A stretch of 64,000 bases of DNA from Pseudoips prasinana (lineage: Eukaryota; Arthropoda; Insecta; Lepidoptera; Nolidae). Position 1 is the first letter of the stretch; each line of letters opens with the position of its first letter. Positions 9,962 to 20,611 of the stretch are shown in pieces. The DNA is taken from positions 16,758,001 to 16,822,000 of the forward strand of contig OX621260.1 in assembly GCA_951640165.1 (NCBI GenBank). Direction: 5' to 3'. A model generated the notes under the pieces. That model saw nothing but the letters and a program-made list of their open reading frames with translations. It ran no database searches and was not told the origin of the DNA. A program made the translations under genes and the position numbers.

Positions 9962-10300
9962 TTCCCGGCCGAATTTCGGCCACGGCGGCCATTCTCAATG
10001 GAGATTAGCCAATTGCGCAGGACATATTATAGTGCACAAGTGTGTGTGAAAACACAGGGGTACTTTCTATTCCATCACTCTCATGATCCGATGGGACGAC
10101 TACCGACACGACCGGAAAGAGGTCAGGTACAGGACCGACGGCTTTACGTGCTCTCCGAGGCACGGAGGTGTATTACCTCCAACTCCTCCAACTCCAACAA
10201 AAATCCCAACATCACTTTTTGGTCCCGGCCGGGATTTGAACCCAGGACCTCATTATCTGCGCTTGAACACGCTACCGCTAGACCAACGAGGCAGTCAACG
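9962..10300 (-). repeat. SINE-B, near full length, minus strand
   Basis: On the minus strand the head carries an A-box-like TGGTCTAGCGG and a B-box-like GGTTCAAATCC. The far end carries the GGCCACGGCGGCCATTCTCA block. It is the best-preserved SINE-B in the window. It is flanked by AT-rich DNA and I found no clear target-site duplication. Confidence 0.8.
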
Positions 10301-10990
10301 ATGAAGTAATACTAAGGATACATTAATAATAATATCAATAAAATTATTGTAGTTACAAAAAACAAAGAATCTATTGTTTTATTTACCTCCACTCAAAACC
10401 TCATATATAACCCCTCGCAACCTCACACAAATGTACACTGGGTTATGAACTATGAAATTAATGGAAATAAAGAACTTTTCATTATCTCAACAAATAATAG
10501 TTTTTTGCATCTTCCTAACCTATCTCGCGACCCGGTTAGGGTTTTCGGGGCAGGTTCGGAATAAATCCATGTAAAAGACTATAAAAAGAGCTGCAACATT
10601 TACTTTATCACCATAACAATGTTTATGTAAATATAATATGTAACAATCTTCATTGGTACACTAGTTAACACTAGCATTTCATTGCCACATCAGTAGACAC
10701 ACTTTGATATTTACAGTATCTTTATTACTTAGGCAGTAAGAGTGATTTTCGAACTGCAATGTTTCCACGGTCATGGGGTTGACCCACAGATTACCAAACA
10801 TAACCTTAAAATAAAACTGACTATAACTTTTATATCCCAAGTTCTAAAAATCTAAGAAATTAAAAATGCCTTTTCTATCACATTAACCACCAATTAAAAC
10901 ATAAAATATCCCGTAACACGAAATTTTACTAGCGGTACAAAAGTCCCATACATTCTTGCCGTTTGCCTTTAAGACGTCTTCTGTAAGGTA
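10301..10990. other. no feature recognised
   Basis: AT-rich, no supported coding frame. A CpG-containing stretch near 10520-10560 stands out slightly but is unexplained. Confidence 0.4.
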
Positions 10991-10997
10991 GGAACTT

Positions 10998-11090
10998 CCA
11001 CAGTCTGGCTGCTCTTTAAGCGAATGAACGCTGTGCCCTACGAGGGGTAGGGCACAGCGTTCATTCGCTTAAAGAGCAGCCAGACTGTGG
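10998..11090. repeat. perfect 44-bp inverted repeat with 5-nt loop
   Basis: Positions 10998-11041 are the exact reverse complement of 11047-11090, with GAGGG between. The arms have balanced base composition, unlike their AT-rich flanks. The 3' side is followed by tandem TGTGGTG units. It could be transcribed as a hairpin, could have arisen by fold-back synthesis, or could be an assembly artefact. Confidence 0.9.
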
Positions 11091-11429
11091 TGTGGTGTGA
11101 CTCCAATGTGGTGTGGTGTATTTTATATTATTAACCTATATTCACTTTAGCATAGTTTCTGTAAGGATTCCGAATTTCTAAATCAAATCTGGGGGCAGAT
11201 CAAATATTGGGGACGGTCGTAAAGTAAACACGATATCGCACATGATGAGGTCACGAGTTGTTTGTTGACATTGTCATCATTTTAAAGATAACATTACGTT
11301 TAACGAAACTATCGATAGTAAGTAAGTCAATTAACTTTTCCGTTGTGGAGTTAATAAACTAACTTAGATAAATTAAATAGTACCACACTAGTAACTACCA
11401 AACAAAGGGAAAGCGAAGAATACTCCTGG

Positions 11430-11700
11430 CTTTATCTCATAGCTAGATGCTCTCTCTGGTCCGTAAGTGATCAGCGAGGTTAAGCAACAAGGCTCGCGGT
11501 CAGTCCATAGATGGGTGACCACTAAAGTGGTTTAATTTATGAGCATTTTCGTTAAGCGTACGTTACGCTGACGGTCCCGGTTGTAGTCAGTAGTAGTAAA
11601 GTCGTTAAGCCATGTCAAAGGCCTACTGGGCGGCTTGAATAATTCTGACACTAGGGTAACCACTGCCCATACGATAATAATAGGTAATAATCTTTATTTC
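11430..11700 (+). repeat. 5S-rRNA-derived SINE
   Basis: 11466-11520 resembles the internal promoter region of insect 5S rRNA: GATCAGCGAGGTTAAGCAAC and GTCAGTCCATAGATGGGTGACC correspond to the box A and box C parts of 5S. The resemblance ends shortly after and is followed by an unrelated body shared with the inverted copy at 52127-52345. This is the structure of a SINE3-type element transcribed by pol III from a type 1 promoter. It is not a functional 5S gene. Confidence 0.7.
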
Positions 11701-11744
11701 AGACATAAAAGTCCATAATATGACATCAATTTAACATCATTTAT

Positions 11745-11828
11745 AAATGTATTCAATATAATTACAATATGATCTAATTTTAATATTTAATCATTAAAAA
11801 TAATATTGTAATTATATTGATTACATTT
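11745..11828. repeat. 26-bp inverted repeat, AT-rich
   Basis: 11745-11770 pairs with 11803-11828 with one mismatch around a 32-nt spacer. It is AT-rich and may be a MITE remnant or chance composition. Confidence 0.6.
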
Positions 11829-11829
11829 A

Positions 11830-13020
11830 TGAATTATGTAAGTACTGTTTTATTTTAAATATATGTTTATAGAAGAGTGAAGAAGAAAAGTGTTTAAGAG
11901 AGAAGGAGGTATGTTTTGGTATTAAAACTTAAAAACTTCCCAATTAAAATAAAAAGGTAGGTGGGCCTTTCCTCTGGAAGACACGGGGATGCAACTATGT
12001 ATTCGCTTACTCTAAATATATTTGTTTCTTTTAAATATTTTCTATTGTATCTGTGTTTGTCAATGATAAATGCATTTCTTTCTTTCCAATATTACTTCTC
12101 GTTTGTTCGAAACGCGTTATCACGCATGACATCTTTTAACTTTTTTGTGCAAGCAACTTTTTACTTTTCTTGTTAATTAATAATTATGAACATAAATTAT
12201 AAAATTAGCCGCATCTTATTTTCTATAAATATTGTTTTGCATTTTATAAAGATTATATTATAATTAACGAATTACTGCAAAAAAACAACTGCAACAAAAC
12301 CAAAATGGGAATGATAAAGTCATAATTAAAATAGAATTAATTAATAACACTAAGATTAATGTTGTTATAAATACTTACAGTATTTGCATATAATTTTCCT
12401 TGCGATTAAATTAACGAAAATGCAGTGAAACACTCGCCGAAATAAATTTAATACTAATTAACTAGGCAGGTACAAATATATTTCAGCACAAAAACTAAAA
12501 AAAAGTATTTTACTTTTTTAAAATAGGTACCGATTTATTGTTTTCGCGATGTTCTGTAATCGAATAGCAACGAATTCGAATTCAGAATGCTAACGCGTTC
12601 TCCGCCTGACGCGTGTCGGCGGACTGGCTGGAAGTAAAAAGCTGTTGTCACATATTATCGGAACGCACCGGCCATAATCCAACCGAATTCGAATAAACAT
12701 AATTAATTACCAGAACCGTAGTATCAAAGGCCGATTTCACTCGGTCGGTTGTTAGCTATTTCACTTTCTAGCCAAGCCGTTTCGATTTGCCTGGAGCTGA
12801 TGCGATAAAAACAATGTAGCCGGCTGATTATGTCAATAAATCGTAGTATCGATAAAATTATGTGTTATTCATACTGGGTTATTGTTTTAAATCTTTCGAA
12901 ATACCCACAATAGGTATTTCAGAAGTTATTAAATATAACCCAGGTCATGATAATAGATAACATTCTCATAAATACTTAAATACTTTTAAAAGTCAAAGGG
13001 AGCTTCGATTCCAGGTAATA
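11830..13020. other. no gene recognised
   Basis: AT-rich except 12570-12830, which is richer in GC and CpG and matches nothing else in the window. That block is the likeliest low-copy DNA in this half of the window, but I find no ORF or splice-supported exon in it. Confidence 0.35.
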
Positions 13021-13024
13021 ATAA

Positions 13025-13072
13025 TGTCCTCCAGGCTGAATTTTGGCCACGGCGGCCATTCTTAATCAATTA
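13025..13072 (-). repeat. SINE-B terminal fragment
   Basis: Only the GGCCACGGCGGCCATTCT end block is preserved, matching 9962-10010. Confidence 0.6.
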
Positions 13073-13176
13073 TAGATTTTTAATTAATGTTGCCAATAGT
13101 AGTGCAAAAAGAAATATGTACAAGTTTTTCAAATATTCAGCCATTCTGCCCTTAAAATTTACACATCATTTCTTGA

Positions 13177-13224
13177 GAATTGACTGGGAATTTCAAAGAC
13201 GCCTTTGAAATTCCCAGTTAATTC
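13177..13224. repeat. 22-bp hairpin with 4-nt loop
   Basis: 13177-13198 and 13203-13224 are inverted with a single mismatch, separated by ACGC. No transposon termini are visible around it. Confidence 0.75.
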
Positions 13225-13339
13225 CTATAATTACAAATGCAGGTATTATAACTCGTGACAATGTTTATATATTTTGTAATTACCAGAATTTGTTACAAAA
13301 TTACTAATTCTTGTAATTACTAAATATAGTTTAACAATG

Positions 13340-13560
13340 TTTGGTTTGGTTTTACCCGCGTTAGACTTTATAAATTATTACGGCTCTTCCCCCGTTGGTA
13401 ATAGCGTGATAATATGTACCCTATACGTTGACCCAACCTCTTAGTAATATTCATGCAAAATTTGAAGTAAATTCATGCAGTACTTTTTGAGATTAGCCTG
13501 GACATACATACAGACAAACAGATAAACAGACAAAAATTCTAAAAACTATATTTTTGGCTT
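13340..13560 (-). mobile_element. Helitron-like fragment, minus strand
   Basis: TTTTACCCGCGTTAGACTTTATA and the later ACAGACAAACAG region match the minus-strand Helitrons at 36826-37053 and 51723-51898. The CTAG end is missing or diverged here. Confidence 0.45.
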
Positions 13561-13655
13561 CGATATCGATTGTAGATCACGCCCCAAGTATCCTTTCTAA
13601 AAAATATTCAATGTACAGTTTTGACTTTCCTACGATTTTATTATATGTATAGATG

Positions 13656-13710
13656 GATGGTACGGAACCCTTCGTGCGCGAGTCAGACTCGCACTTGGCC
13701 GGTTTTTATG
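13656..13710 (-). repeat. repeat E end fragment
   Basis: GGTACGGAACCCTTCGTG through GACTCGCACTTGGCCGG is the complement of the opening segment of the repeats at 52361-52990 and 53195-53641. Confidence 0.65.
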
Positions 13711-14177
13711 CTCATAGTCAGATGCTCTTTGCTGTCCCGTACCGTACCCGTTTGCCAAGCGTGGCGATAATGGCAAAACCCCTCAAAATGATATATGTAT
13801 TATACAACATGTAACTTAATTAAAGCACATCCTGAAAATAATTTGTTCAGAATTGTTTACAGAATCGATTTTTAATATAGGTAATTTATTTCCCAATATA
13901 ATTAAAACTACGAAAATTATTGTCATATTAACCCTGTACAGTCAAAACAAATTACCGTAAGTCAAATTAATAGGACTTTTAAAATCGCAGTATTATTTGT
14001 ATTCATACAAATTCCATCATTCAATACAAAATAAAGAAGAATAAACTTTATTCCAAGAAACGAATCTAGTAAATATGAATGTACATGTTAAATAAAAAAT
14101 TCAGTGTATGTATTATGATTACAACATAATATTCTAATCGGGGTGTTTGAGGGTGTGCGTTAATTACGTTACACGTT

Positions 14178-14250
14178 GTATATGTTCTTTGGAGGCCTTT
14201 GTCCAGCAGTGGACGTAAGATTGATATAATGATGATGATGATGATTAGTG
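14178..14250 (+). repeat. RTE-type LINE/SINE 3' tail
   Basis: GGAGGCCTTTGTCCAGCAGTGG followed by a (GAT)n run. The same tail appears inverted at 17245-17340 and 30603-30700. It is the usual 3' end of a lepidopteran RTE-like repeat. Confidence 0.6.
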
Positions 14251-14435
14251 TTAAAAAATCAGAATTGTGTTCCTAACACGAAGAAGTAGATAATAAGAAT
14301 TATCTACATCAGTTATCTTTATGGAGGCGTATCTACTTATTGTCCAAAAGAGGACGTACCATACAAGCAAAAAAATAGACAGAGATAGAACGTGGCGGTT
14401 TCTTACTATTGAGAGAACAGACTTTAAAATACCGG

Positions 14436-14470
14436 CCAAGTGCGAGTCGGACTCGCGGACGAATAATTAA
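14436..14470 (+). repeat. repeat E start fragment
   Basis: CCGGCCAAGTGCGAGTCGGACTCGC matches the first bases of the repeats at 53195 and 52361, then diverges. Confidence 0.6.
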
Positions 14471-14731
14471 ATGATATTTCTTTGGATTCATACTAAGTAC
14501 ATTAATTATCCTGTTACTAGCGGAATTATCTTTGTACGTATTTTCAATAATTCGTTACATACAGTAAACCTAACTAAGTAGTCTAAAAAAAATTAGTGTT
14601 GTTTTAGCCGTTAACAGTTAATGACTTCTTCATATTAGAATGCACATGCACGCCATGCGTGACGCATCTGAACTACCTACTCATGCTACATGCTATTATT
14701 TTGCCAAAAAATGCTATCACCGGATCCGTTA

Positions 14732-14764
14732 AACACTTAATGATATTTATTATCATTAAGTGTT
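14732..14764. repeat. 14-bp perfect hairpin at a LINE truncation point
   Basis: 14732-14745 and 14751-14764 are perfectly inverted with TTTAT between. The right arm abuts the point (about 14763) where LINE B homology begins, so the hairpin marks a 5' truncation junction. Confidence 0.7.
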
Positions 14765-15001
14765 ACAAAATTTCTGATTATTTAAGTGATAAAAGTGCTT
14801 GGGATGGAGTTGTTCTGAGTCAACACACATGATTGTAATTAATCTTAAGTATATTTTATTTTAAAAAAGGATTCCTACTGAGTTTTCTGGCAGTGTTTCT
14901 CAGTAGCTGCCACGTCATGCACTGCACGGTAGGGTAAAAAAAATATGACGATTCCACATAAATGTAAATTTTTTACGGAATAAAGTTACTTTGACTTTGA
15001 T
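14763..15001 (+). mobile_element. LINE B, severely 5'-truncated copy
   Basis: It matches the last codons and 3' UTR of LINE B (48167-48345, complement) and extends past it to the true 3' end: ACGGAATAAAGTTACTTTGACTTTGA. The ORF2 end reads KISDY...DKSAWD-like. This copy supplies the 3' terminus that is separated from the main LINE B body by LINE A. Confidence 0.8.
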
Positions 15002-15182
15002 GCCGAATCCCTATGCAGAATTATTGCCATCGAACCCGCGACATATTTAATCAGGAAGATACTAGCACGTATTAGAAAAATCCGGCCAAGTGTGATTCCG
15101 ACTCGCGCACTTTGCGTTCCTTACCATTTTCTATAAACGTGCAAAAATCACGTTTGTTGTATGGGAGCCCCCTTAAATAATA

Positions 15183-16464
15183 GGTCTTTACCTATGAAAT
15201 TGCCGTTTTGTATGAAAAAATTTAAACGAATTTTTTTCATGAATTTTTTTATTTGTATTAATCGAAGTAATCACCCATGCAATCAATGCATCTTTGCCAT
15301 CGCAGTGGCAGTTTATTGATGCCCTTCTTAAAGAAATCAGCTGGACGGGAGGCAACAAATTCTTCAAAGGCATTTTGTACTGCCTCTCGGGTATTGAATT
15401 TTTTTCCCGCCAAGAAGTTATCCAAATTCTGGAAAAAGTAGTAGTCTGTAGGCGCAAGGTCTGGTGAGTAGGGCGGATGACGGAGAGCTTCCAACCCCAG
15501 TTCTTGCAACTTGGAGACCGTCTGCTGTGCAGTATGAGGTCGCGCGTTGTCGTGCAGGAGCAGCGGAGACGAGCGATTGACCAATGCTGGTTGGAGATGC
15601 GCCAGCTTCTCCATCATTGTGCTCAGTTCTTCACAGTACACATCTGCAGTAATGCTCACCCCGTTTGGTAAGAAGCTGTGATGAATCACACCGGCGCTAG
15701 ACCACCAAACAGTGACCATCACTTTTCTAGGGGTAAGTTTTCTTTTAGGGCATTGTTTAGGTGCTGAACCAGGATCCAACCAACTTGCTGAGCGCTTGCG
15801 GTTATCAAACAGAATCCATTTTTCATCGCAGGTAACAATGCGGTTCAAAATTCCTTCATTTGTGTGTCTGTTGAGCAGTGCAAGGCACGTCTCGACGCGT
15901 ACTTCGCGCTGGCGATCATTGAGTTCGTGGGGCACCCATTTGTCAAGCTTTTTTACCTTGCCAATTTGACGCAAATGGACCAATATTGTTTTGACGCTAA
16001 CGTCGAAAGCTGCTGCTAATTCAGCCGTAGATTGTGTATCATCAGCTTCCACAACCGCCTTTAATTCGTCATTGTCGACCAAAGTCTTCGGACGACCGCG
16101 AGGTTCATTTTTCAGGTCGAAATTTCCAGAACGGAAGCGAGCAAACCAATAACAGGTGGTGCGTTGGTTTGTAGTGTTAGCTCCGTAAACGTCGTTGATG
16201 TTGCGTGCCGCTTGTGCCGCGTTGCTGCCACGACGGTACTCATATTCCATAATTACTCGAATTTTTAACGTATCCATGATGACGAAAAAGATTGAAATGC
16301 GATGAAAATGTAACACTAATCAATAAAGAAATGACTACTTTTGGAAAAAACAATCCATGTTTTTAAAATAAAATTAATTTGAAATTAGAATTCTTAGCCA
16401 AACAAAAATTATTTTGATTTGAAATGGCCAGTACTGCAGAACGGCAATTTCATAGGTAAAGACC
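15183..16464 (-). mobile_element. mariner element, copy 1 (intact)
   Basis: The 1282-bp element has terminal inverted repeats beginning GGTCTTTACCTATGAAATTG and is flanked by TA on both sides (15181-15182, 16465-16466). It encodes one uninterrupted transposase on the minus strand. The near-identical copy 2 lies at 18633-19913 in the opposite orientation. Length, termini and TA duplication are all those of a complete mariner. Confidence 0.95.
15258..16277 (-). CDS. mariner transposase, D,D34D
   Basis: The 339-residue transposase cuts and pastes the element at TA sites in the nucleus. The N-terminal half (about 1-110) is the paired helix-turn-helix DNA-binding region, including GRPKT at 61-65. 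WVPHEL is at 114-119. The catalytic aspartates are D151 (TCDEKW), D243 (HDNARPH) and D278 (APTDYY), with 34 residues between the last two. I chose the Met of MDTLKIR as the start because family members begin there; an upstream in-frame Met would add 13 residues unlike a mariner N-terminus. No stop or frameshift is present. It differs from copy 2 at a few residues, for example Asn/Ser and Asp/Asn near the C-terminus. The mariner subfamily was not determined. Confidence 0.95.
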   Translation of the reverse strand: MDTLKIRVIMEYEYRRGSNAAQAARNINDVYGANTTNQRTTCYWFARFRSGNFDLKNEPRGRPKTLVDNDELKAVVEADDTQSTAELAAAFDVSVKTILVHLRQIGKVKKLDKWVPHELNDRQREVRVETCLALLNRHTNEGILNRIVTCDEKWILFDNRKRSASWLDPGSAPKQCPKRKLTPRKVMVTVWWSSAGVIHHSFLPNGVSITADVYCEELSTMMEKLAHLQPALVNRSSPLLLHDNARPHTAQQTVSKLQELGLEALRHPPYSPDLAPTDYYFFQNLDNFLAGKKFNTREAVQNAFEEFVASRPADFFKKGINKLPLRWQRCIDCMGDYFD

Positions 16465-16669
16465 TAATATTTATTTTATTTTGTTTTTTAGTATTTGTTG
16501 TTATAGCGGCAATAGAAATACATCATTTGTGAGAATTTCAACTGTCTAACTATCACGGTTCATGAGATACAGCCTGGTGACAGACGGACAGAGAGACAGA
16601 CATACAACGAAGTCTTAGTAATAGGGTCCCGTTTTGCCCTTTGGTTACGGAACCTTAAAAATTACTGAA

Positions 16670-16900
16670 ATAACTTAAACCATGGGCTTTACGGCGCCAA
16701 CGCGGAAAGAAGAAAACCGAGTCATTGTTTCATTATCTGAAAGTGGTGTAACTTAATTGGAAAATAGCATATAACCGTGTATGTGATTCAGAGTTGATTC
16801 CCAAACTCTTTAGAATCCTCTAGTAAAGTCTTCACTACTATACTCAGGTATGATTTCATTTTGACTATCCGTCATCATTTAGGTTCGCCGAGGAGTTGAC
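16670..16900 (+). repeat. repeat F, unclassified
   Basis: GGCGCCAACGCGGAAA, a TCATTGTTTCATT-type block and CCTCTAGTAAAGTCT occur in the same order and spacing class at 27600-27890. Similarity is patchy, so both are old copies. No coding potential is visible. Confidence 0.5.
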
Positions 16901-17244
16901 GTTCAAACGCAAAATTTAGATACTTTGTTATGAGGAGTATCCGAATCACCGCCATTTATGTTCTACGATTTTGCGTAGTGTTCGAGATAGAATTTTTTAA
17001 ATGTTTGTTTTTCATAAATTTCACCTAACATCAGTTTTCGATTTTTTTCTCGTTCTGTTGAACATTTCTGGTTGAGTTCAACTCTGATCCGTCATAGTCC
17101 AATCAAAATACTTTACTTGACTTTGATAGTGAGAAAATGATATATGTTATATGCAAGTTATTTATCTAAGTACTCGTCACAATCAAATACTCTGATCGAG
17201 TGAGTCCATATCAGAGAAGAACTTCCACCTTAAAAGATTCATCC
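16901..17244. other. no feature recognised
   Basis: AT-rich with no repeat match that I could establish. Confidence 0.4.
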
Positions 17245-17345
17245 TTATATCAGCCGAAAGACGCCCACTGCTGGACAAAGGCCTCCCCCAAAGATCTCCA
17301 CAATTGCCGGTCTTGCGCTATCCGCATCCAGCGACTTCCTTAAAG
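17245..17345 (-). repeat. RTE-type 3' repeat
   Basis: CAGCCGAAAGACGCCCACTGCTGG through CAATTGCCGGTCTTGCGC is shared with 30603-30780 and, inverted, with 21345-21540. It is a common lepidopteran LINE/SINE 3' unit. Confidence 0.6.
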
Positions 17346-17439
17346 ATTACCATGTTTCAATCTAATGAGGTAGCAGGACTTGATACCAAAGTGAAGTCAA
17401 TAGAGAAACACTATTATTGCAGCGTATGGTAGGTAGGTA

Positions 17440-17818
17440 CAGACGCCAGCACATCCAGCTACCCCAATGTGTCAAATTTATTTTATAGATTTTCAACTTT
17501 ATCATAAACTAGCAGTGCCCCGCAGACTTCGTTCCGCTTTATAAATATTTTTGTCCCTGCCCGTTTGTCCCGCGTAATACTTCCGGTTAAAAGTTCGGGA
17601 TAAATAAAATTTATGATATGAATCATAGCCTATGACACTCCACAATAACGTAGCTTTCTATTGGTGAAATAATTTTGAAAATCGGTTCAGTAGATCCAGA
17701 GATTACCCCTTACAACGTCACAAACTCACAAAAGTTACCTCTTTATAATATAGAAGAATAAGGTTCACTTTCAATTGGGGAAATTTGACAGATTTTGGTA
17801 ACTTGATGTGCTAGTCTG
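17440..17818. mobile_element. P1 MITE, copy 2, interrupted by a Helitron
   Basis: Both ends match P1 copy 1 and are flanked by TA (17438-17439 and 17819-17820). The usual internal spacer of about 140 bp is expanded by a Helitron-like insertion at 17509-17757, so P1 insertion came first. Confidence 0.75.
17509..17757 (-). mobile_element. Helitron-like element nested in P1
   Basis: On the minus strand it ends ...GGGGCACTGCTAG before T, and the opposite end contains the TATAATATTATAAA-type block. It lacks terminal repeats. The 5' end is slightly diverged from the TCCTACTAATATT start seen at 29015. Confidence 0.55.
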
Positions 17819-17820
17819 TA

Positions 17821-18277
17821 CATTGTATTGACTATTTCCGGTTCTAATGTCAAAATGATGTGTGTCAAAAATCGAAGTATACAACTTATAAACCCGTTGA
17901 CATATCAATTTGAACTCAAGGGACGTAATCTAACTATTAAAACTCGTAAAACGTAATCTAACAGAGTCACTTGTGGAACCAATTAAAAATTATTAAAGTT
18001 AATTTGTTTAAAGAAGTGAGATGTATATTAGGTATGGTTATGAAAAGTGTAACGGATTGCTTGCATAACGTAAAAAAATGAATTAAAATGCGTCTCACGT
18101 TAGATTTAATAAATTTAATTAACTGGTGTAGGTATATACATATATATTCCTATCCTCTTCATTCCGATTAGAAATTATAATGGCTCACTTATTTAGTTAA
18201 ATGTAAAAAAAGAATGTCTGGAATATTTAGAATACCAGAGTGACATTGTGTCAAATTAAAAAAAATCATAATACATA
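17821..18277. other. no feature recognised
   Basis: AT-rich; no ORF or repeat match. Confidence 0.4.
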
Positions 18278-18490
18278 TTATAGATAAATTTCACCCAGAC
18301 ACAGAACTAATAATCGTGTTGATCACACTAATATTTGTTTTTTTTTAAATCGTTATTCATCAAAGAAAATCAAATTTACAATTCAATTGTTCCTCGCCAA
18401 GCGTTTCCTGAGTGGGGTTCGAACCCAAGACTTCTTAGCTTAGCTGTCAGGCTCACTAACCACTACACTAACAGGCCAGTCAGCTGCGTC
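18278..18490 (-). repeat. tRNA-derived SINE (family E type), minus strand
   Basis: On the minus strand the head has TAGTGTAGTGGTTAGTG and the B-box-like GGGTTCGAACCCC. The body CACACTAATATTTG...CCAGACACAGAAC matches 59795-59932. It is too diverged for a functional tRNA. Confidence 0.65.
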
Positions 18491-18632
18491 CTAACTTGAT
18501 AACCTAGTCTGTCCGTCAGTCGTACTGAGTAATGAGGATTACAATTCATAGTAATTGATTGCTACACAGTTATTTAGAGTGAGACTAAATGGTGAGAGCT
18601 AAAACTGGCCTAAGTATTTATGCAACATATTA

Positions 18633-19913
18633 GGTCTTTACCTATGAAATTGCCGTTCTGCAGTACTGGCCATTTCAAATCAAAATAATTTTTGTTTGGC
18701 TAAGAATTCTAATTTCAACATAATTTTATTTTAAAAACATGGATTCTTTTTTCCAAAAGTAGTCATTTCTTTATTGATTAGTGTTACATTTTCATCGCAT
18801 TTCAATCTTTTTCGTCATCATGGATACGTTAAAAATTCGAGTAATTATGGAATATGAGTACCGTCGTGGCAGCAACGCGGCACAAGCGGCACGCAACATC
18901 AACGACGTTTACGGAGCTAACACTACAAACCAACGCACCACCTGTTATTGGTTTGCTCGCTTCCGTTCTGGAAATTTCGACCTGAAAAATGAACCTCGCG
19001 GTCGTCCGAAGACTTTGGTCGACAATGACGAATTAAAGGCGGTTGTGGAAGCTGATGATACACAATCTACGGCTGAATTAGCAGCAGCTTTCGACGTTAG
19101 CGTCAAAACAATATTGGTCCATTTGCGTCAAATTGGCAAGGTAAAAAAGCTTGACAAATGGGTGCCCCACGAACTCAATGATCGCCAGCGCGAAGTACGC
19201 GTCGAGACGTGCCTTGCACTGCTCAACAGACACACAAATGAAGGAATTTTGAACCGCATTGTTACCTGCGATGAAAAATGGATTCTGTTTGATAACCGCA
19301 AGCGCTCAGCAAGTTGGTTGGATCCTGGTTCAGCACCTAAACAATGCCCTAAACGAAAACTTACCCCTAGAAAAGTGATGGTCACTGTTTGGTAGTCTAG
19401 CGCCGGTGTGATTCATCACAGCTTCTTACCAAACGGGGTGAGCATTACTGCAGATGTGTACTGTGAAGAACTGAGCACAATGATGGAGAAGCTGGCGCAT
19501 CTCCAACCAGCATTGGTCAATCGCTCGTCTCCGCTGCTCCTGCACGACAACGCGCGACCTCATACTGCACAGCAGACGGTCTCCAAGTTGCAAGAACTGG
19601 GGTTGGAAGCTCTCCGTCATCCGCCCTACTCACCAGACCTTGCGCCTACAGACTACTACTTTTTCCAGAATTTGGATAACTTCTTGGCGGGAAAAAAATT
19701 CAGTACCCGAGAGGCAGTACAAAATGCCTTTGAAGAATTTGTTGCCTCCCGTCCAGCTAATTTCTTTAAGAAGGGCATCAATAAACTGCCACTGCGATGG
19801 CAAAGATGCATTGATTGCATGGGTGATTACTTCGATTAATACAAATAAAAAAATTCATGAAAAAAATTCGTTTAAATTTTTTCATACAAAACGGCAATTT
19901 CATAGGTAAAGAC
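18633..19913 (+). mobile_element. mariner element, copy 2 (nonsense-disrupted)
   Basis: The 1281-bp copy has the same termini as copy 1 and TA on both sides (18631-18632, 19914-19915). It lies inverted relative to copy 1 and differs from it by only a few bases. The transposase frame has one stop. Confidence 0.95.
18820..19839 (+). pseudogene. mariner transposase with one premature stop
   Basis: The frame is collinear with the 339-residue transposase of copy 1. Codon 192, TGG in copy 1, is TAG at 19393-19395, so translation would end after the first catalytic Asp (D151) and before D243 and D278. The rest of the frame and all three catalytic positions remain. The remaining differences are a few substitutions. 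It should be inactive itself but could be moved by copy 1 transposase because the termini are intact. Confidence 0.93.
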
Positions 19914-19915
19914 CT

Positions 19916-20494
19916 ATTATTTATATTTTTTTTTTTCACGTTTTAATTGTAAGTGCAATGCTTTTTGCAATGCCACGGTTCCCAAACTGAACCGCACTAT
20001 TTTTGTTTGGATGCGGCGAACTATGTAAGATGCGCTTATTATTGATGACATATAGTTATAAGAATAGTCATATTATATTTGTTAGTACAGTTTTTAAGAA
20101 GTAGTTAATAAGTTTATCACAAATAATATCTACGCTGTGTTTTAATATTTAGAAGCGCCGATGTTTGACCAAAAATATATAATATTTTCTATTCTTTTCT
20201 TTTTCTTTCAATCTTAGATTATAAAATCGGGTCTAACTATTTATAAGACTGTGTGGAAATTTCATCCATATCTCCTGGATATGGTTGTTTACTACCGTGC
20301 GTATCGCAAGAAACTTTTTACCACGTATAATGGTAAAAATGGTCTTCCATCCGAGATCCGTATTTTGAATTTGAAGAGATTGCAACCTGTAAGAAACGAG
20401 CCTATTCCAAAGCACTTGCGGCCCCTCTGGTGTTGCGACAAGTAGTAATACGCTTTGTTTGCCCTCATCATGTCTGCCGATAAACGAGTTGTCT
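19916..20494. other. no gene recognised
   Basis: AT-rich; short overlapping frames on both strands near 20230-20510 show no motif and are probably chance. Confidence 0.4.
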
Positions 20495-20575
20495 GGTTGC
20501 CATAGTACAAGGTCTGCCTAATTTGGGATCAGATGTCGGTGTGTTAGTTGTCCTAAGCTATATTATACCCAAATT
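20495..20575 (+). repeat. SINE-C 3' end fragment
   Basis: CATAGTACAAGGTCTGCCTAATTTGGGATCAGATG corresponds to the SINE-C tail at 54045-54110. Confidence 0.6.
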
Positions 20576-20611
20576 AAACAACTCCAATAACTCTACTCCG
20601 TCTTTGTAGAT

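Larger units (their letters stand above)
15076..16661 (+). repeat. repeat E copy 1, split by mariner
   Basis: 15076-15180 has the CCGGCCAAGTG start. 16465-16661 has the rest through the TTACGGAACC end. The two halves join across the TA duplication of the mariner element and then align with 53195-53641 and, inverted, with 36586-37095. Repeat E has no recognisable ORF or terminal inverted repeats, and its class is undetermined. Confidence 0.7.

Noticed and set aside
11461..11520. Genuine 5S rRNA gene
   Set aside because: Only the internal promoter part is similar; the ends of a 5S molecule are missing and an unrelated body follows in both copies.
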